NCBI GenBank assembly: GCA_024220525.1
Contig: JAMYWO010000082.1
Location: forward strand, 1 to 64,000
DNA from: Cochliopodium minus
Taxonomy: Eukaryota; Discosea; Himatismenida; Cochliopodiidae
Direction of reading: 5' to 3'
Length of the DNA stretch: 64,000 bases
Shown piece after piece: positions 43,601 to 54,178 of the stretch; positions within the stretch are counted from its first letter, which is position 1, and each line of letters begins with the position of its first letter. Below the pieces are notes generated by a model, which was not told the origin of the DNA, ran no database searches, and saw only the letters and a list, made by a program, of their open reading frames with translations. The position numbers and the translations under genes are program-made.

Positions 43601-44902
43601 TTTTTTCATCACTTTCAACTGTAAGGCGGATTGTTCATCTCCGAACTGACTTGCCTTCTCGAAATAACCCACTGCTTTTTCAATATCTTTGCTTACTCCT
43701 TTTTTTATTAATTTTAATAAAAATTTTAAAGAATTTTTAAACTTGTCCAAATATTACAACTTTGTTAGCGGATAAAATATTTTACTAACAAAATTTAAAC
43801 TGTTGTAATATTTTTGGACATCCCTAAAGAATTTTGTGAATAGATTAGATGTCCCATATATCAACAATTTTAAATTTCGAGTTTGTTCTAATATTATATA
43901 TTTAATATTAATAATTGTCGTAAAAGAATTAGTTTGGAGAAAAGAATTTAAAAAAAACGGAAAAAAAACAAGTAAAATTTGTGGATGATTAAGATGATGA
44001 ATTGAATTTTTTATTTTAAAAAATTGCAAAGGAAATAAACTAAATAAAGAAATAAAGTTTGGTAAGAAAATATACTTTAAATTTACCTTCTCCGTTCATA
44101 TAAAAATATCCAAGTTGTCTTAAGGACATAGGGTCTTGTTTGTCAGCTGCTTTGATGAAATATTCAGTTGCTTTCTTAAGATCTTTCTCCACTCCTCTTC
44201 CATTCCAATATGAAAAGGCTGCTTGGCGGATGGAGGTCAGATCACCTCTTTCTGCTGCTTTTTCAAAGTAAATCATTGATTTTTTCACATCTTTTTCCAC
44301 TCCTATTCCCTGATTTATTAAACAAATAATTTAAAATAATTCTCCCAATGAATGTTAAAAAGGAGTTGAATAAAAATTTAAATTATATGAATTTCTGGCT
44401 CAATCAGTATCCCCAAAAATTTTATGTAAAATCATTTGAATGCATTTTAAAGATAAAGTGATGTTTAATTAAACAGTAATCACCATGATTTTAATCATTA
44501 TACTAAAAATGATTGATTAAATTTTATAATTTCTGTATGTTTGATATGGATTTATATTTTGTTTTAAATACTTAGTTAGTCTGTCTGTATATGTGATTGA
44601 ATATAAGAAATTTTTTTTTTCGGGTGATATACCTTCAAATAACTGTAGGCAAGATGTTTGATGGAAACCAAATCTCCTTTCTGGGATGCCTTATCGAAAT
44701 ATTCGATAGATTTCTCAAAATTCTTCTCCACCCCCTTGCCATTCAAATAGGAGAAGGCGATCTCCCTATTATTGAGGCCGATATCATTTTCTTGATTTAT
44801 TCTCGTAGAAAAAAAATAAATATTTTGGGGATGAATGAAAAGATGATGAGATTGGAAGAATTTCTTTGGGAAGGTATGATTGTATTTAGAAAAAATTTTC
44901 AT
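40695..44902 (-). CDS. Sel1-repeat protein B (paralogue of 18634-21664)
   Basis: Eight or more exons, from 44902 to a stop at 40695. N-terminus MKIFSKYNHTFPKKFFQSHH is basic and mitochondrial-like, then Sel1 repeats: 'REIAFSYLNGKGVEKNFEKS', 'SIRQAAFSYWNGRGVEKDLK', 'SLRQLGYFYMNGEG', 'SYRSLALAYLNGEGVDQDLA', 'SHRNLGYAYLKGDGVEQDLK'. Exon order, repeat phrases and intron sites mirror gene A, so the two arose by gene duplication. The C-terminus ('LSFQDPRLKEFSPESK') is unrelated to that of A. Introns hold a repeat fragment (44390-44520), an inverted repeat (43743-43821) and long A/T low-complexity duplications (42115-42370). Confidence 0.87.
42115..42370. repeat. low-complexity intron with internal duplication
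   Basis: The A-rich intron contains the phrase 'AAAAATGAAATAAAATAAAA' plus 'ATCTTAAA' twice, about 170 nt apart, within runs of (A)nT. This looks like a local duplication inside a microsatellite-like intron. Confidence 0.6.
43743..43821. repeat. short inverted-repeat (foldback) element
   Basis: Left arm 'TGTCCAAATATTACAAC' + 'TTTGTTAG' (43744-43768) pairs with right arm 'CTAACAAA' ... 'GTTGTAATATTTTTGGACA' ending at 43820, with a small and a ~10-nt bulge. Core 'CAACTTTGTTAGCGGATA' recurs at 21760. MITE-like size; lies in an intron of Sel1 gene B. Confidence 0.6.
44390..44520 (+). repeat. dispersed intronic repeat, copy 5 (middle part)
   Basis: Carries 'ATCCCCAAAAATTTTATGTA', 'CATTTTAAAGATAAAGTGAT' and 'CAGTAATCACCATGATTTTA'; the two ends are not clear. 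In the first large intron of Sel1 gene B, antisense. Confidence 0.7.
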
Positions 44903-44983
44903 TTTTATTTTATAATTATAAATTTATTATTTATAATAAATTATAAAATTTTGTTGAAAAGGGAAAATAAATTATTTTTTTAA

Positions 44984-46297
44984 TTAAAATTTGTTTTGGA
45001 GATAGTCAGACAAACCAGTGATTTGGGTGGCAATTCTCTTCAACAAAAATTGGGCTTGAGTTGCGTTGCCAAGAAACAACTCGCCGTACAAAGCAGGGAA
45101 CAAATCAGAAGCGTAACTGTTGTCATCTGAAGTACTATAGATAATGTGTTTGTTCCATTGAGATCCTAAAAAAAGTGTATTTTTTAAAAATAAAAAAACA
45201 AAATACAAGTTGTAAAATTAAAAAAAAAGAATCTGCTTGAAAAATTTTTTAAAAAATAAAAAATAAAATAAAAAATTTGAAATAAAAAAATAAAAAATTA
45301 GAAATAAAAAGTTTGAAATTTGAAATTAGAAATTTGAAATAAAAAATAAAAATAAAAATATAAAAAATAAAAAATAAAATAAAATGAAAATATTAAAACA
45401 TAAATTTTAGGAACCTGTCATCAATGTTTGGTCTGAAATGAGTGCTTGATCTGCTTTCATAAGTCTGTCGTTGATGTTTCTGAGCTGGTAAGACTTTCCC
45501 ATGATTTCTCTGAGACCTTTGCCGTTTTCCCTTTTAAAAAATAAAAAATTTGAAATAAAAAATAAAAAATTTGAAACAAAAAATTTGAAATAAAAAATAA
45601 AAAATAAAAGTAAAAGTAAAGATAAAAATATAAATAAAAATAAAAAAATTCACCATTTTTGATATTCTTCAATTTCAGTGTTGATTGAAAGAGCGGAGGT
45701 GTTCATGTAGGTGATGGCGTTTTCCAAAGAGCTCCAATCAATATCCAAATTGTTACTACCAAATAAAAATAAAAAAATAAATTTCAAATAGAAAAAAAAA
45801 TAAAAAAAATAATAAATAATAATAAATAATAAATAAATAATAAAAAAAAATTAAATAAAAAAATATTTGTTTTGGTACAATTTAGTTTTGTAGGATTGAA
45901 TTCTTTGACTGATGTCATTAGCATAGTCGACATAGTCGAAAGGAAGTACAGAGTCGTCGGCAAGTCTCAAAACGATGGTCCCATAGAATTTCGCCATGGC
46001 TGCGTGGTAAGTGAAGTTGGTGTCTCCAAAATGAGTGATCCAATAGTAAGAATCTGTTGAAAAAAGAATATTTTAAGAAAATTAAGTGAATTTTTTTTTT
46101 TTTAAAATGAAGACTTAAATGATATTTATTAAATAAAAATTAAATTAAAAAATAAATTCAAAATTGAAATGAGTTATTTTAAAATCTCTTTACCATAATT
46201 GGAGTGATAGACTGCGGAGTATTCTTCTTTGTAACTGAAGATTTGGGACTTGAGAATGGGGATTCCGTACCTCATCAAGAAAGTGTGGTCGTCACTC
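44984..46297 (-). CDS. M28 glutamate carboxypeptidase II-like peptidase, 3' part
   Basis: Completes the gene at 9307-12292. Exons from 46297 leftward: 'SDDHTFLMRYGIPILKSQIF' and 'EEYSAVYHSNYD' (the last zinc-ligand His of the family), then the transferrin-receptor-like dimerisation domain: 'YHAAMAKFYGTIVLRLADDS', 'VLPFDYVDYANDISQRI', and near the end 'SQWNKHIIYSTSDDNSYASD', 'LFPALYGELFLGNATQ'. The exon at 46297 needs two bases from the previous exon, and the exon ending at 9307 supplies them (GG|G AGT), giving 'EGGSDDHTF', in line with the family sequence around this site. Stop at 44984. Confidence 0.92.
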
Positions 46298-46379
46298 CTA
46301 AAAAATAAAAATAAATTTTAAAAAATAAAAATAAATTTTAAATAAAAAATTGGAAATAAAAAATAAAAAAATAAAAAAA

Positions 46380-46459
46380 AATGAAAATAAAAAAATAAAA
46401 AAATAAAAAAATAAAAAAATAAAAAAATAAAAAAATAAAAAAATAAAAAAATAAAAAAA
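46380..46459. repeat. T(A)7 microsatellite at contig end
   Basis: Eight-bp T(A)7 units up to the N at 46460, the same unit as at 9192-9290; see that entry. Confidence 0.85.
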
Positions 46460-46460
46460 N
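46460..46460. other. single-N contig join C/D
   Basis: One N between T(A)7 on the left and a 7-bp A(T)6 array on the right (46461-46530). The peptidase gene on the left lacks its 5' part and CBP80 on the right lacks its 5' part, so neither continues across. Confidence 0.85.
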
Positions 46461-46530
46461 TATTTTTTATTTTTTATTTTTTATTTTTTATTTTTTATTT
46501 TTTATTTTTTATTTTTTATTTTTTAATTTT
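46461..46530. repeat. A(T)6 microsatellite
   Basis: About nine copies of a 7-bp A(T)6 unit at the left edge of piece D, in an intron of CBP80. Its period (7) differs from the 8-bp unit on the other side of the N. Confidence 0.8.
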
Positions 46531-46731
46531 ATTTTTTGTTTTTAAATTTCATTTTATCTTATTTCAATTTTTTTTTTAAATTTCTTAGATTTTTTTTGTT
46601 GTTAAAAATTCCTCAGATCTTTTTTTTAAAATTTATTTTATAACTTTTATTTTATTAAAAATTTTTATTTTCATGTTTACAAAAAATCTTCATTTTTATT
46701 TGTTAAATTTCTCTTTTTAAACAAAAAACAG

Positions 46732-47505
46732 AAAGGAAGAAGATTTCCACAAAAACTATTTATGGAGCATACTCCACACAACAACCAAAAGACTCCTCAG
46801 CAGAATCACAGACATCGAGAAGGAGATCGAGGCGTGCTCCTCAAAACTCGAGAAACTCGAGAACATCGACGAAGATGTCGACTCCTTCAACTTATCCCAA
46901 CGCAGCAATGCTTTGAACAACGCTTTGACCTCTTCTAACAAGGAGTTGAGGGAGTTGGTCTTTTTCGTTTTTCAAAAGTTTGTCATTGTCATTACCAACT
47001 TCTTACAGCAACTTTCCAAGTAAATTTTTTTTTTTTAATTTTTAAATCGATTTTAATTTAAAGAAAAGTTTGTTTAATTTTATTTTTAATGGATTTTTTA
47101 ATTTCTATTTTCGATTATAATAATTATTTTTTGTTTTCCAAAAAATTTTCATCTTACTTTAGTTTTCTCAACACTTTAATTCTTGTTCAGATTGTTTTAT
47201 TTTATCCTTCTTCATTTTCACTTTTATTTTAAAATTAGTTTATCATTTATAAATTTTTGAAGTTAATGATTTTATTTTTTCTTTAATTGTATTTATTTTA
47301 ACACTTTAAACTTTTTTTTCTTAGTAACGAAAACAATGAAAAGTTTTTGTTGTTACTCCACTTTTCTTTGGGCCACATGCTCTCTTATGGTAGAAAATTC
47401 CTTAGACACATCCGCCCTTACTTGGACAATTTGGACACTCTCCTTTTCTCCAACGTTCACCCAAAGATCAGAGAAACCTTCCAAAAATTCAAAAATAACT
47501 TATAA
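46732..47505 (+). CDS. NCBP1: nuclear cap-binding protein subunit 1 (CBP80), 3' part
   Basis: Two exons: 46732-47022 and ~47326-47505. The first encodes 'KNYLWSILHTTTKRLLSRIT' and 'DIEKEIEACSSKLEKLENI', a linker, then 'NKELRELVFFVFQKFVIVIT'. These match the third MIF4G-like domain of CBP80 (human: FVWEILHSTIRKMNKHVLKI; later EQKNLFLVIFQRFIMILTEH). The second gives 'RHIRPYLDNLDTLLFSNVHP' and 'KIRETFQKFKNNL', matching the family C-terminus. With CBP20 it binds the m7G cap of new transcripts and links splicing, export and decay. The beginning of the gene is at 62837-64000. Confidence 0.9.
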
Positions 47506-48400
47506 ATTCTTTTTCCAAATTGATTTTCTTTTGAAAAAAAAATAATATAAATCTATAAAATGGTATTTTATTTGTTTCATTTTTTGTTATTTCCAAATTA
47601 CGTTTAATTTTTCTATATTCCTGATTCAAAAAAAATAAGTGGATGGTATTCTGCCAATCATATTATAAAATTATATAATCTTTAATTTCAGATTTGTTGT
47701 ACTATGGTTCATGAAAATAATGAGAAATTAAGACAAGGTGAAAAGGGCATAACTAGTGATCAAGGAATTAAATAAATGATCAAAATTTTTAAAAAAATAA
47801 ATAATATTGAATAATTAATTAAGCTTTTTATATTTCTTGAAAAATTACTAATTAATAAATAATAAATTATTAATTCCGTATTGAAAACTTCAAAACATGA
47901 AAATAACTTTAGTTATGATTTTATTTTCAAAATATACAAAGAAAATTATCTTATTTTTTTTCTTCTTTGAAAAATGAAAGAATTTTATTTGAATTTACCT
48001 AACTCGTTTCTTTCAAAATAATTATTAAAATTTGATTTAGGGGAATTTATATAAAAAAAAATCAAGATGAGGATTTTTATTCTGGTTTTGATGATAGGTG
48101 ATAGTAATTGTCTTTAATCTTTGATATCACTTTAGAGGAAATAATAAAATCAAATTCAGGGAAAACTGTTTCGTGTGGAAAGGCGAGCGTGCGAGCATTT
48201 CCACACAACAGTTTTCCCTGAATTTGATTTTACTTCCTCTAGTGATATCAAAAATTAAAGCCTAATTAGTGTACTAATTGTTTTATGTAGATCATTCTAT
48301 TTTTGAAATATTAATTCCGAGACTTGATTAATTAAACTACTAAGCTGATATCAACAACCAAAGAGTGATCATCAACAGTTGATATCACCAGAATGCAAAA
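47506..48400. other. non-coding region with palindromes
   Basis: No gene recognised; the only small ORF is a 24-codon frame at 47703-47774. Contains the large palindrome at 48104-48267 and a smaller inverted repeat at 48342-48390 ('TGATATCAAC' against 'GTTGATATCA'). Confidence 0.5.
48104..48267. repeat. 164-bp near-perfect palindrome with GC-rich loop
   Basis: Two arms of ~74 bp, roughly 90% matched. Left arm passes through 'TTTGATATCAC', 'AAAATCAAATTCAGGGAAAA' and 'CTGTTTCGTGTGGAAA'; the right arm returns through 'TTTCCACACAACAG', 'TTTTCCCTGAATTTGATTTT' and 'AGTGATATCAAAA'. The loop at 48182-48197 is 'GGCGAGCGTGCGAGCA', 12 of 16 bases G or C and containing GCGAGC twice. This is far richer in GC than its surroundings. 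Could be a foldback/MITE element, a structured RNA or a cruciform-forming site. A shorter inverted repeat using the same TGATATCA motif follows. Confidence 0.85.
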
Positions 48401-48401
48401 N
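48401..48401. other. single-N contig join D/E
   Basis: One N directly after the palindromic region. The minus-strand kinase exon to the right loses its continuation here. Confidence 0.8.
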
Positions 48402-51400
48402 AAAATAAAAATAAACATAAATATAAGTATAAATAAAAAATGAAAAATAAAAAATTATTTTACCTATAAATATCTGATTTTTCATCAATCCAATCCCCAT
48501 TGATTGCTTCGGGTGCCAACCAGTTCCAACTGTTGCTCATAGATACATTCCTTACTGATGCTTCGAGAGCAAGTCCAAAATCTGCTAGTTTTGCGCAAAC
48601 AGGGTCATTTGGGTTAATGGAACAGGTGAGAACATTAGGACTTCTTAAATCTTGTTCAAAAATATTAAAAAATAAAATTGAATATTAAAAATAAGAAATT
48701 TAAAAAAATAAAAATAAAAATAAAAATAAAATAAAAATAAAAATACCTTGATGTACTATTGGAGGGTTTTGTAGGTGAATGTAATTGATTGCTTTAGATA
48801 CATCAAAGGCGTATCTTAGTTGGAGATCAAGGGTATACTTTTCTGAAGGCATGGTTTCATAATTGCCAATGATTTTGCTTAAATCAACACCATCGACATA
48901 CTCCATCACCATCTTCAGAGGCCTTTAAAAAATTTCGAGATTAAATTTTATATTTATATATTAATGAAACAAAACGAAAAAATGTATACTTTCCGACTGT
49001 TATTCCATACAACTTTACGAGGTTAGGATGATTAAGTTTGGAATGAATATAAACTTCGTGCTGAAATGCTTTGAAATCTTTTGGTATTTTTTTTTATGAA
49101 GAGAAAAAATAAAAAATCAGATTTAACTGTGAAATGTATCTTAGAAAGTGATAATTTTTATTATTTTTTGATTTATAAATTGATCCATAAAATTGTATGT
49201 TAGGGAAGATTGAAATTGAAAATTAGTGAGTAAAAATGATAGATAATTGGATCATTAATCAATATACAAATGATAATATGTTAATTTGGATACATTGATC
49301 AAATAAATAATATGTTATGTTGAAACAAAAAAAATTTTTCATTAGAAAAAATTTTTGAAAAAATCAAACAAAAAGTTCCAAATGAACAAAATAGAAAAAA
49401 ATGATCTTACCATGAAGAGTAAAGTTTTGGGAGTTTAAAAGTTCTTTCACTGCGACATCAGAGCCATTGTCCATCTTACCTTTGCTCACGGATCCAAAGC
49501 CTCCCTTACCAAGAACCGACTCTTCACCATCGATGGTGATGTTGCTGATCAAGTGAGTGGAGCCCAAAGAAATGTCAGGGGCCAAATCCAGAACAGAAAC
49601 AGAGTGAGCGTTCTTGCACTTGACGATCAAGTTGCCACACAAAAAATTCTCGACGCAAGATTCGTAGGTGAAAGTGCACAACATTTGGGATCTGTCTTTG
49701 ATACACATGTGACAAAAGATGTTCTTGCTGATGGTCTTTTTGGCACTCTCCGAAAAGAAGTTGTCGATGGTTTCGTCAATAGCGTTGAATAGTATGGGTT
49801 GGAACTTTTCGCGGGCTTTTTGGCTTTCGACGGTCAGAAGATCTTTTTTACTTAAGCTGGAGCTAAGGTTTAGGTCTCTGTTTTGCAAAGGAATGTTAGA
49901 TTTCAAGACCTCTTCCATACTTTCTTTCTTGAGAACGATCTTGAAGCCTTGTTTCGTTTTAGGTGGTTCTTTTGGTTCTTGAAAGGGTGATTCCTCTTCA
50001 TTGTTGGCTTCCACATTGTCTTGGGAGTTTTTCATCTCTTTGACGAGCGATCCAAACGAGTTTGATCTCACCAGAACGTTGTTTCTTTTCTTCTCTTTGC
50101 CCCTAAATACTGTTCCAGTAGAAATTTTGTTGAGAGATACATCTATTATGATCACTTTGAGTTTAGAATCGTTCTTGTCCGTACTAATGTTTTTTTTAGA
50201 GTTATAAAGTGAAATGAACGCCTTGATCCCTTCTTTAATATGAAACACAAGCCCATTTCTCCAGATTTCATCAATGAAAAAGTTGGAAACATGGATGATC
50301 CTGGTGATCAGTTTTCCCATAAACCCTGCGGGGATGAAATTAAAGTTGAACATCCTCTCGTATCTCTTGTAGAAGCCAAAAGTGGTATTTCTTTTGAAAG
50401 GTTCAATGATTGTGCTTTCAGGTTGAGTATTTAACAAACTATTTCGAAAGTTAAATATTAGTTCTGAGATAAATTTAAAAATAAACAAACCTTGGAATGA
50501 TTATCTTTAAGATTTCTGAATCTTTTTTGACAGTGTAAATAATTTCAAACTTTTCCAATAATTTGATGAGTTTGACTTGAACTAGTCTAGGGTAATGAAT
50601 CCAAATTTTTTCAATGGTAGAAAAGTAAGCCACACCGTTGGGAAAATTGGTTTTGAAAGAAATAATATCCGACATCATAGAAGCTAGCCACTGACAATTT
50701 AAAATGACAACATCCTTTAAAGATTCATCATCTTCAAAATGCATCAATACACCTACATTGTTCAAAAACTTGACAGCACTGCCCAACTCATCCCGTGGTA
50801 TTTCTGCCATTATTGTAAACTTTTCAAATTCTGAGAAAGACATGAAATTAATTCCTCTTTTCTTGGCCAATTCTATCGCATTTGACAAAGCCTTGTAACT
50901 TGGAGGAATTCTCTTTGTGTGCCATCCTATTTTTGAAAAAAAAAATAAATAAATATTTGTATAAAATTTTTTAGTTTACCTTCTTTTGAAACTATCTCCG
51001 CAATCCCTTGTTCTAATTCTTTGATTCCATTGTTTTTTACAGAACTAACATAAAATACACTGTTGACTGCCAAATTTTTCGATTTAACCAAACCCTTGAG
51101 ATCCTCCTTGAATTGTTCGAGTTTCTCTTGGCTGAGAAGATCAATGTGGGTACCCATTAACAATATTTTTGGCTTTTTGATTCCCTTGATGGTATTGAAG
51201 ATGGTGTGTATCCAATAGATAACTCTATCATGGTAAGTGTCATCAGTTACGTCAAAACAAACAACATAAATGGCGACAGAAGAAAGGAAAAATTTGTGGC
51301 TCGGATCTGCAAAAATTTAAAGTTTATATTTTTCTGAAAAATAAATATTCTATTAGATTTACAAAATATTAGTTGTCCTCCAAGATCAAAACACTCAAAC

Positions 51401-54006
51401 TCTACTCCTATAGAACTTGGGATGGTAGAAATTTCGATTCCGTTGGTAGATACGTTCTCGTTGTACTTAATTTTTCGGAGGCGCGCAACAGCACTAGTTT
51501 TTCCAGAGCCTTCCTTACCAACAAACATCAGCTTGACCTTGTTCCACACAACAGTGTTGTTTTGTGTTTTGATATACTCCTTGATGGATTTCCAACCACC
51601 TAGTACGCATTCCCTGGGTAGTAGTGAAAAAGGGTTCGATTCTATTCCCTTCACCACTTCTAAAAGAGGAAGTTGTGCGAGAAAATTGGGAATGGTCAAA
51701 AATTGATTGTTGCTAATATCTAAGTAGTACATGTTGCTGTAATTCTTTAGGACATCTGGAAATTTCCCTAGTCCCAAGAAAGAGATGTCAACCATTCTGA
51801 CATGGTTTCTATTTTCGTAGCTGTTCATTTTTTTCATCCAGTATTCGATCATCTCGAGTGTTTGTAAGGTGAAGATAAAGTCTTTCGGAATGTTGAGATC
51901 TCCCGAAGTTGGATCACCCAATAAAAACAAAAATTTTTGCCAAGATTCGTTCTCTTTTTCGTTTTTGGTGATGATCACTTTGTCAGACAAAGTTCCTCCA
52001 TAAATATCAGTTTTGAAATTCCTCAAAGAAACTTTCAGTTCAACAGTGAGATACTTCTCAGGGATAAGCAAATACTTGATCTTGTCAAGAGTCACATCAG
52101 AAGGAAGAAGACCCTCTATCTTTTTGTGGGAATCAACAGAGTAATACCAATTAATGATGTCTTCTTCAATGATCTTGGACATGGGTTTTTCTAAATTTAC
52201 GATTTTCTTGAGTCTCATGGATGTTAAATCAGAAGAGATATCAAACCTGGCTTGCCCTGAAATTTCCTTTGACAAAATTTCTTGCCACTTATCGCACATT
52301 GTGTTTAGTTTGGAGATTTCCCAAATGGACTTCAAGATGTACCATTCACCAGTGGTTGCAATCGAACCAGACAAAAGAGACATCGACTTGTGCGAATTGA
52401 AATGATTGATGCTGTCGGAGACGAAATCGTTTTTGATCTTGAAATTTTCTAAGATGGGAAACATCCAAGGCCTCCCACTAAAAGAAGATCCGCTAATAAA
52501 AGTGGTACTGCTATTGATCAGCATCTCAAAGTTTTTGTCCATCACAGATGCATCAAAAATGATGGAGACAGGTCCATAGTCCACATTAGGTCCCAAAACA
52601 GTAAATAATTTGTCATCATTCCCCAAATATTCGTCCAACCAATAACCTAATCCTGTTCTCTCCTTGCCTTCTGATCTTTCAAAGATTTCCTTTGTGTAAC
52701 TTTCTACTCTTTCTATGGAAACCTCTCCCATCAACTTTTCCAGTCTTCTTTTGAGATAAGAGTACCTGTTATTGATTGATTTAGTCTTCCCTAGCCTCTC
52801 TTTCGACAGAACTACCTCCGCAAAATTGTAAATCACATCCATGCAAATGTTACAATCCACCAATCTGAGATCCTTTTTGTGATCGCAAAAAAATTTGCCC
52901 ACAATTTTCTTGAATCCTTCTCCATGCTTTCTTAAATTCTTGAAAATAGAAGGAAATGGAACCCCTCCTTCCTTGTCTTGTTGTTTCTTACTCTTAAATT
53001 TCCCATCTTTCAATATCTGTTCGAGGGTAGACAAGGAGCAACTGTGCACGGGTAAAAGTTTCCCAACAAATGTTTCTATGTTATTTGTCAATTTGAAGAG
53101 TTTCGCGTTTTCTTTTTCCTGTGAATAGTCATTAATTGTTTCGAGTATGAATTGTTGATTATCTATGAAATTGAAATTCTTTTTTTGCCTTTGTATGTTT
53201 AATTGAAAAAAATTAATGAAATGATATCAACATTTACAATGATAATTTGGATCTCATTGATCAATAATAAGTAACTTGTTAAGAAATCCAGATCAAAGTT
53301 TATATTGTTTCAATCTTTTTTTTTTTTACCCTTTTGTTTCATTCCTTATAATTCGCTCAAATTTCCAATTTTTTACAAAATACATTTGAATAATTTGAGC
53401 CCATGTTTTACAAACATATCTCAATTTCATACATTCTTCTTGATCTATGTATTGGAATACCCTATATAGGATATATTTTGGCATGATATTATCATTCCCA
53501 ACTATCCAATGAATCTTCTGTATATTGTTGCTTATTTTGTTATTTATATTTGATCCCCTCTTGCTCCCTTTTCTCTTTGATTCTATCTTTGTTGAAGATT
53601 TCTCTGTAAATCGATATACTATCCTATAATTATCTGTACTAATATTATCTCCCTGGATATTGATAAGATTAAAAATGAATTATCTTTAAAGATTTGAAAC
53701 TGGGTTTCGATATTCTTATAATTAAAATTCAATTTTGTTTTGATATTTTGGTACTAACAATTTTATATTCTCTGATATCATTGTCTGATTTGAAAATAAT
53801 CACTCTATCCTTTGTAATTTTGATACTTTTCAGATTATTTTCCAATCCCTTATCTATTGTTCTTGATATCTGAGAAAATAATCCAAAAAAAAAAAAAAAT
53901 TTGGATATAATAAATATTTTAATTAGATTGGTACCTTCTCTTCATACTTCTCCCATACATTATTATCAAGCTTTACTTTCCATATGAACTTTTCAAAAAG
54001 ATCCAT
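48402..54006 (-). CDS. ROCO-family kinase with WWE-like and F-box N-terminus (3' end missing)
   Basis: Exons run in phase from ATG 54006. Order: WWE-like module ('FIWKVKLDNNVWEKYEEK', 'SIKITKDRVIIFKSDNDIRE'); F-box ('MPKYILYRVFQYIDQEECMK', 'LRYVCKTWAQII'); ~450 residues not recognised ('LPVHSCSLSTLEQILKDGKF', 'YGPVSIIFDASVM'); short LRR stretch ('NYSNMYYLDISNNQFLTIPN'); Roc GTPase with P-loop 'KLMFVGKEGSGKTS', 'FECFDLGGQ' and 'ILLMGTHIDLL'; COR ('VILNCQWLASMMSDII', 'FNFIPAGFMGKLITRI'); TKL-type kinase ('GKGGFGSVSKGKMDNGSDVA', 'LKMVMEYVDG', 'IVHQDLRSPNVL', 'AKLADFGLALEA', 'NWLAPEAING'). The kinase is cut at the contig end after 'EKSDIY'. The HRD motif reads HQD, spelled across an exon junction. 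ROCO proteins (LRRK2 relatives) couple a GTPase switch to kinase output. F-box and WWE suggest a ubiquitin/ADP-ribose link, which is inference. Confidence 0.85.
53238..53264. repeat. short dispersed repeat, copy 2
   Basis: 27-nt exact match to 10897-10923 (starts 'AATGATAATTTGGATCTCAT'); in a ROCO intron. A weaker third copy is near 49290 in another intron of the same gene. Confidence 0.55.
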
Positions 54007-54178
54007 ATTTTTTTTTTATCGGATTTTTTTTTTATTTTTTTTTTTTCAGAAATTATTTATTTTTTCAAGTTTCCCAAACTCTATTTCTTTTTGCAAATCG
54101 AGATGAAACCCATTCCTTTTTTTTTTTTATTGAACACTTTTATTATATAAAATTAATTTCGGAAATAATCATTAGGAT

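Noticed and set aside
48104-48267. Palindrome as a tRNA or other known structural RNA
   Set aside because: No cloverleaf, A or B box; it is one long hairpin.
24115-48400. Direct junction of piece D (48400) to piece C (24115) within one Sel1 exon
   Set aside because: The bases before 48401 have a stop in the needed frame and no repeat-like sequence; the adjacency may still be right with an intron or gap between.
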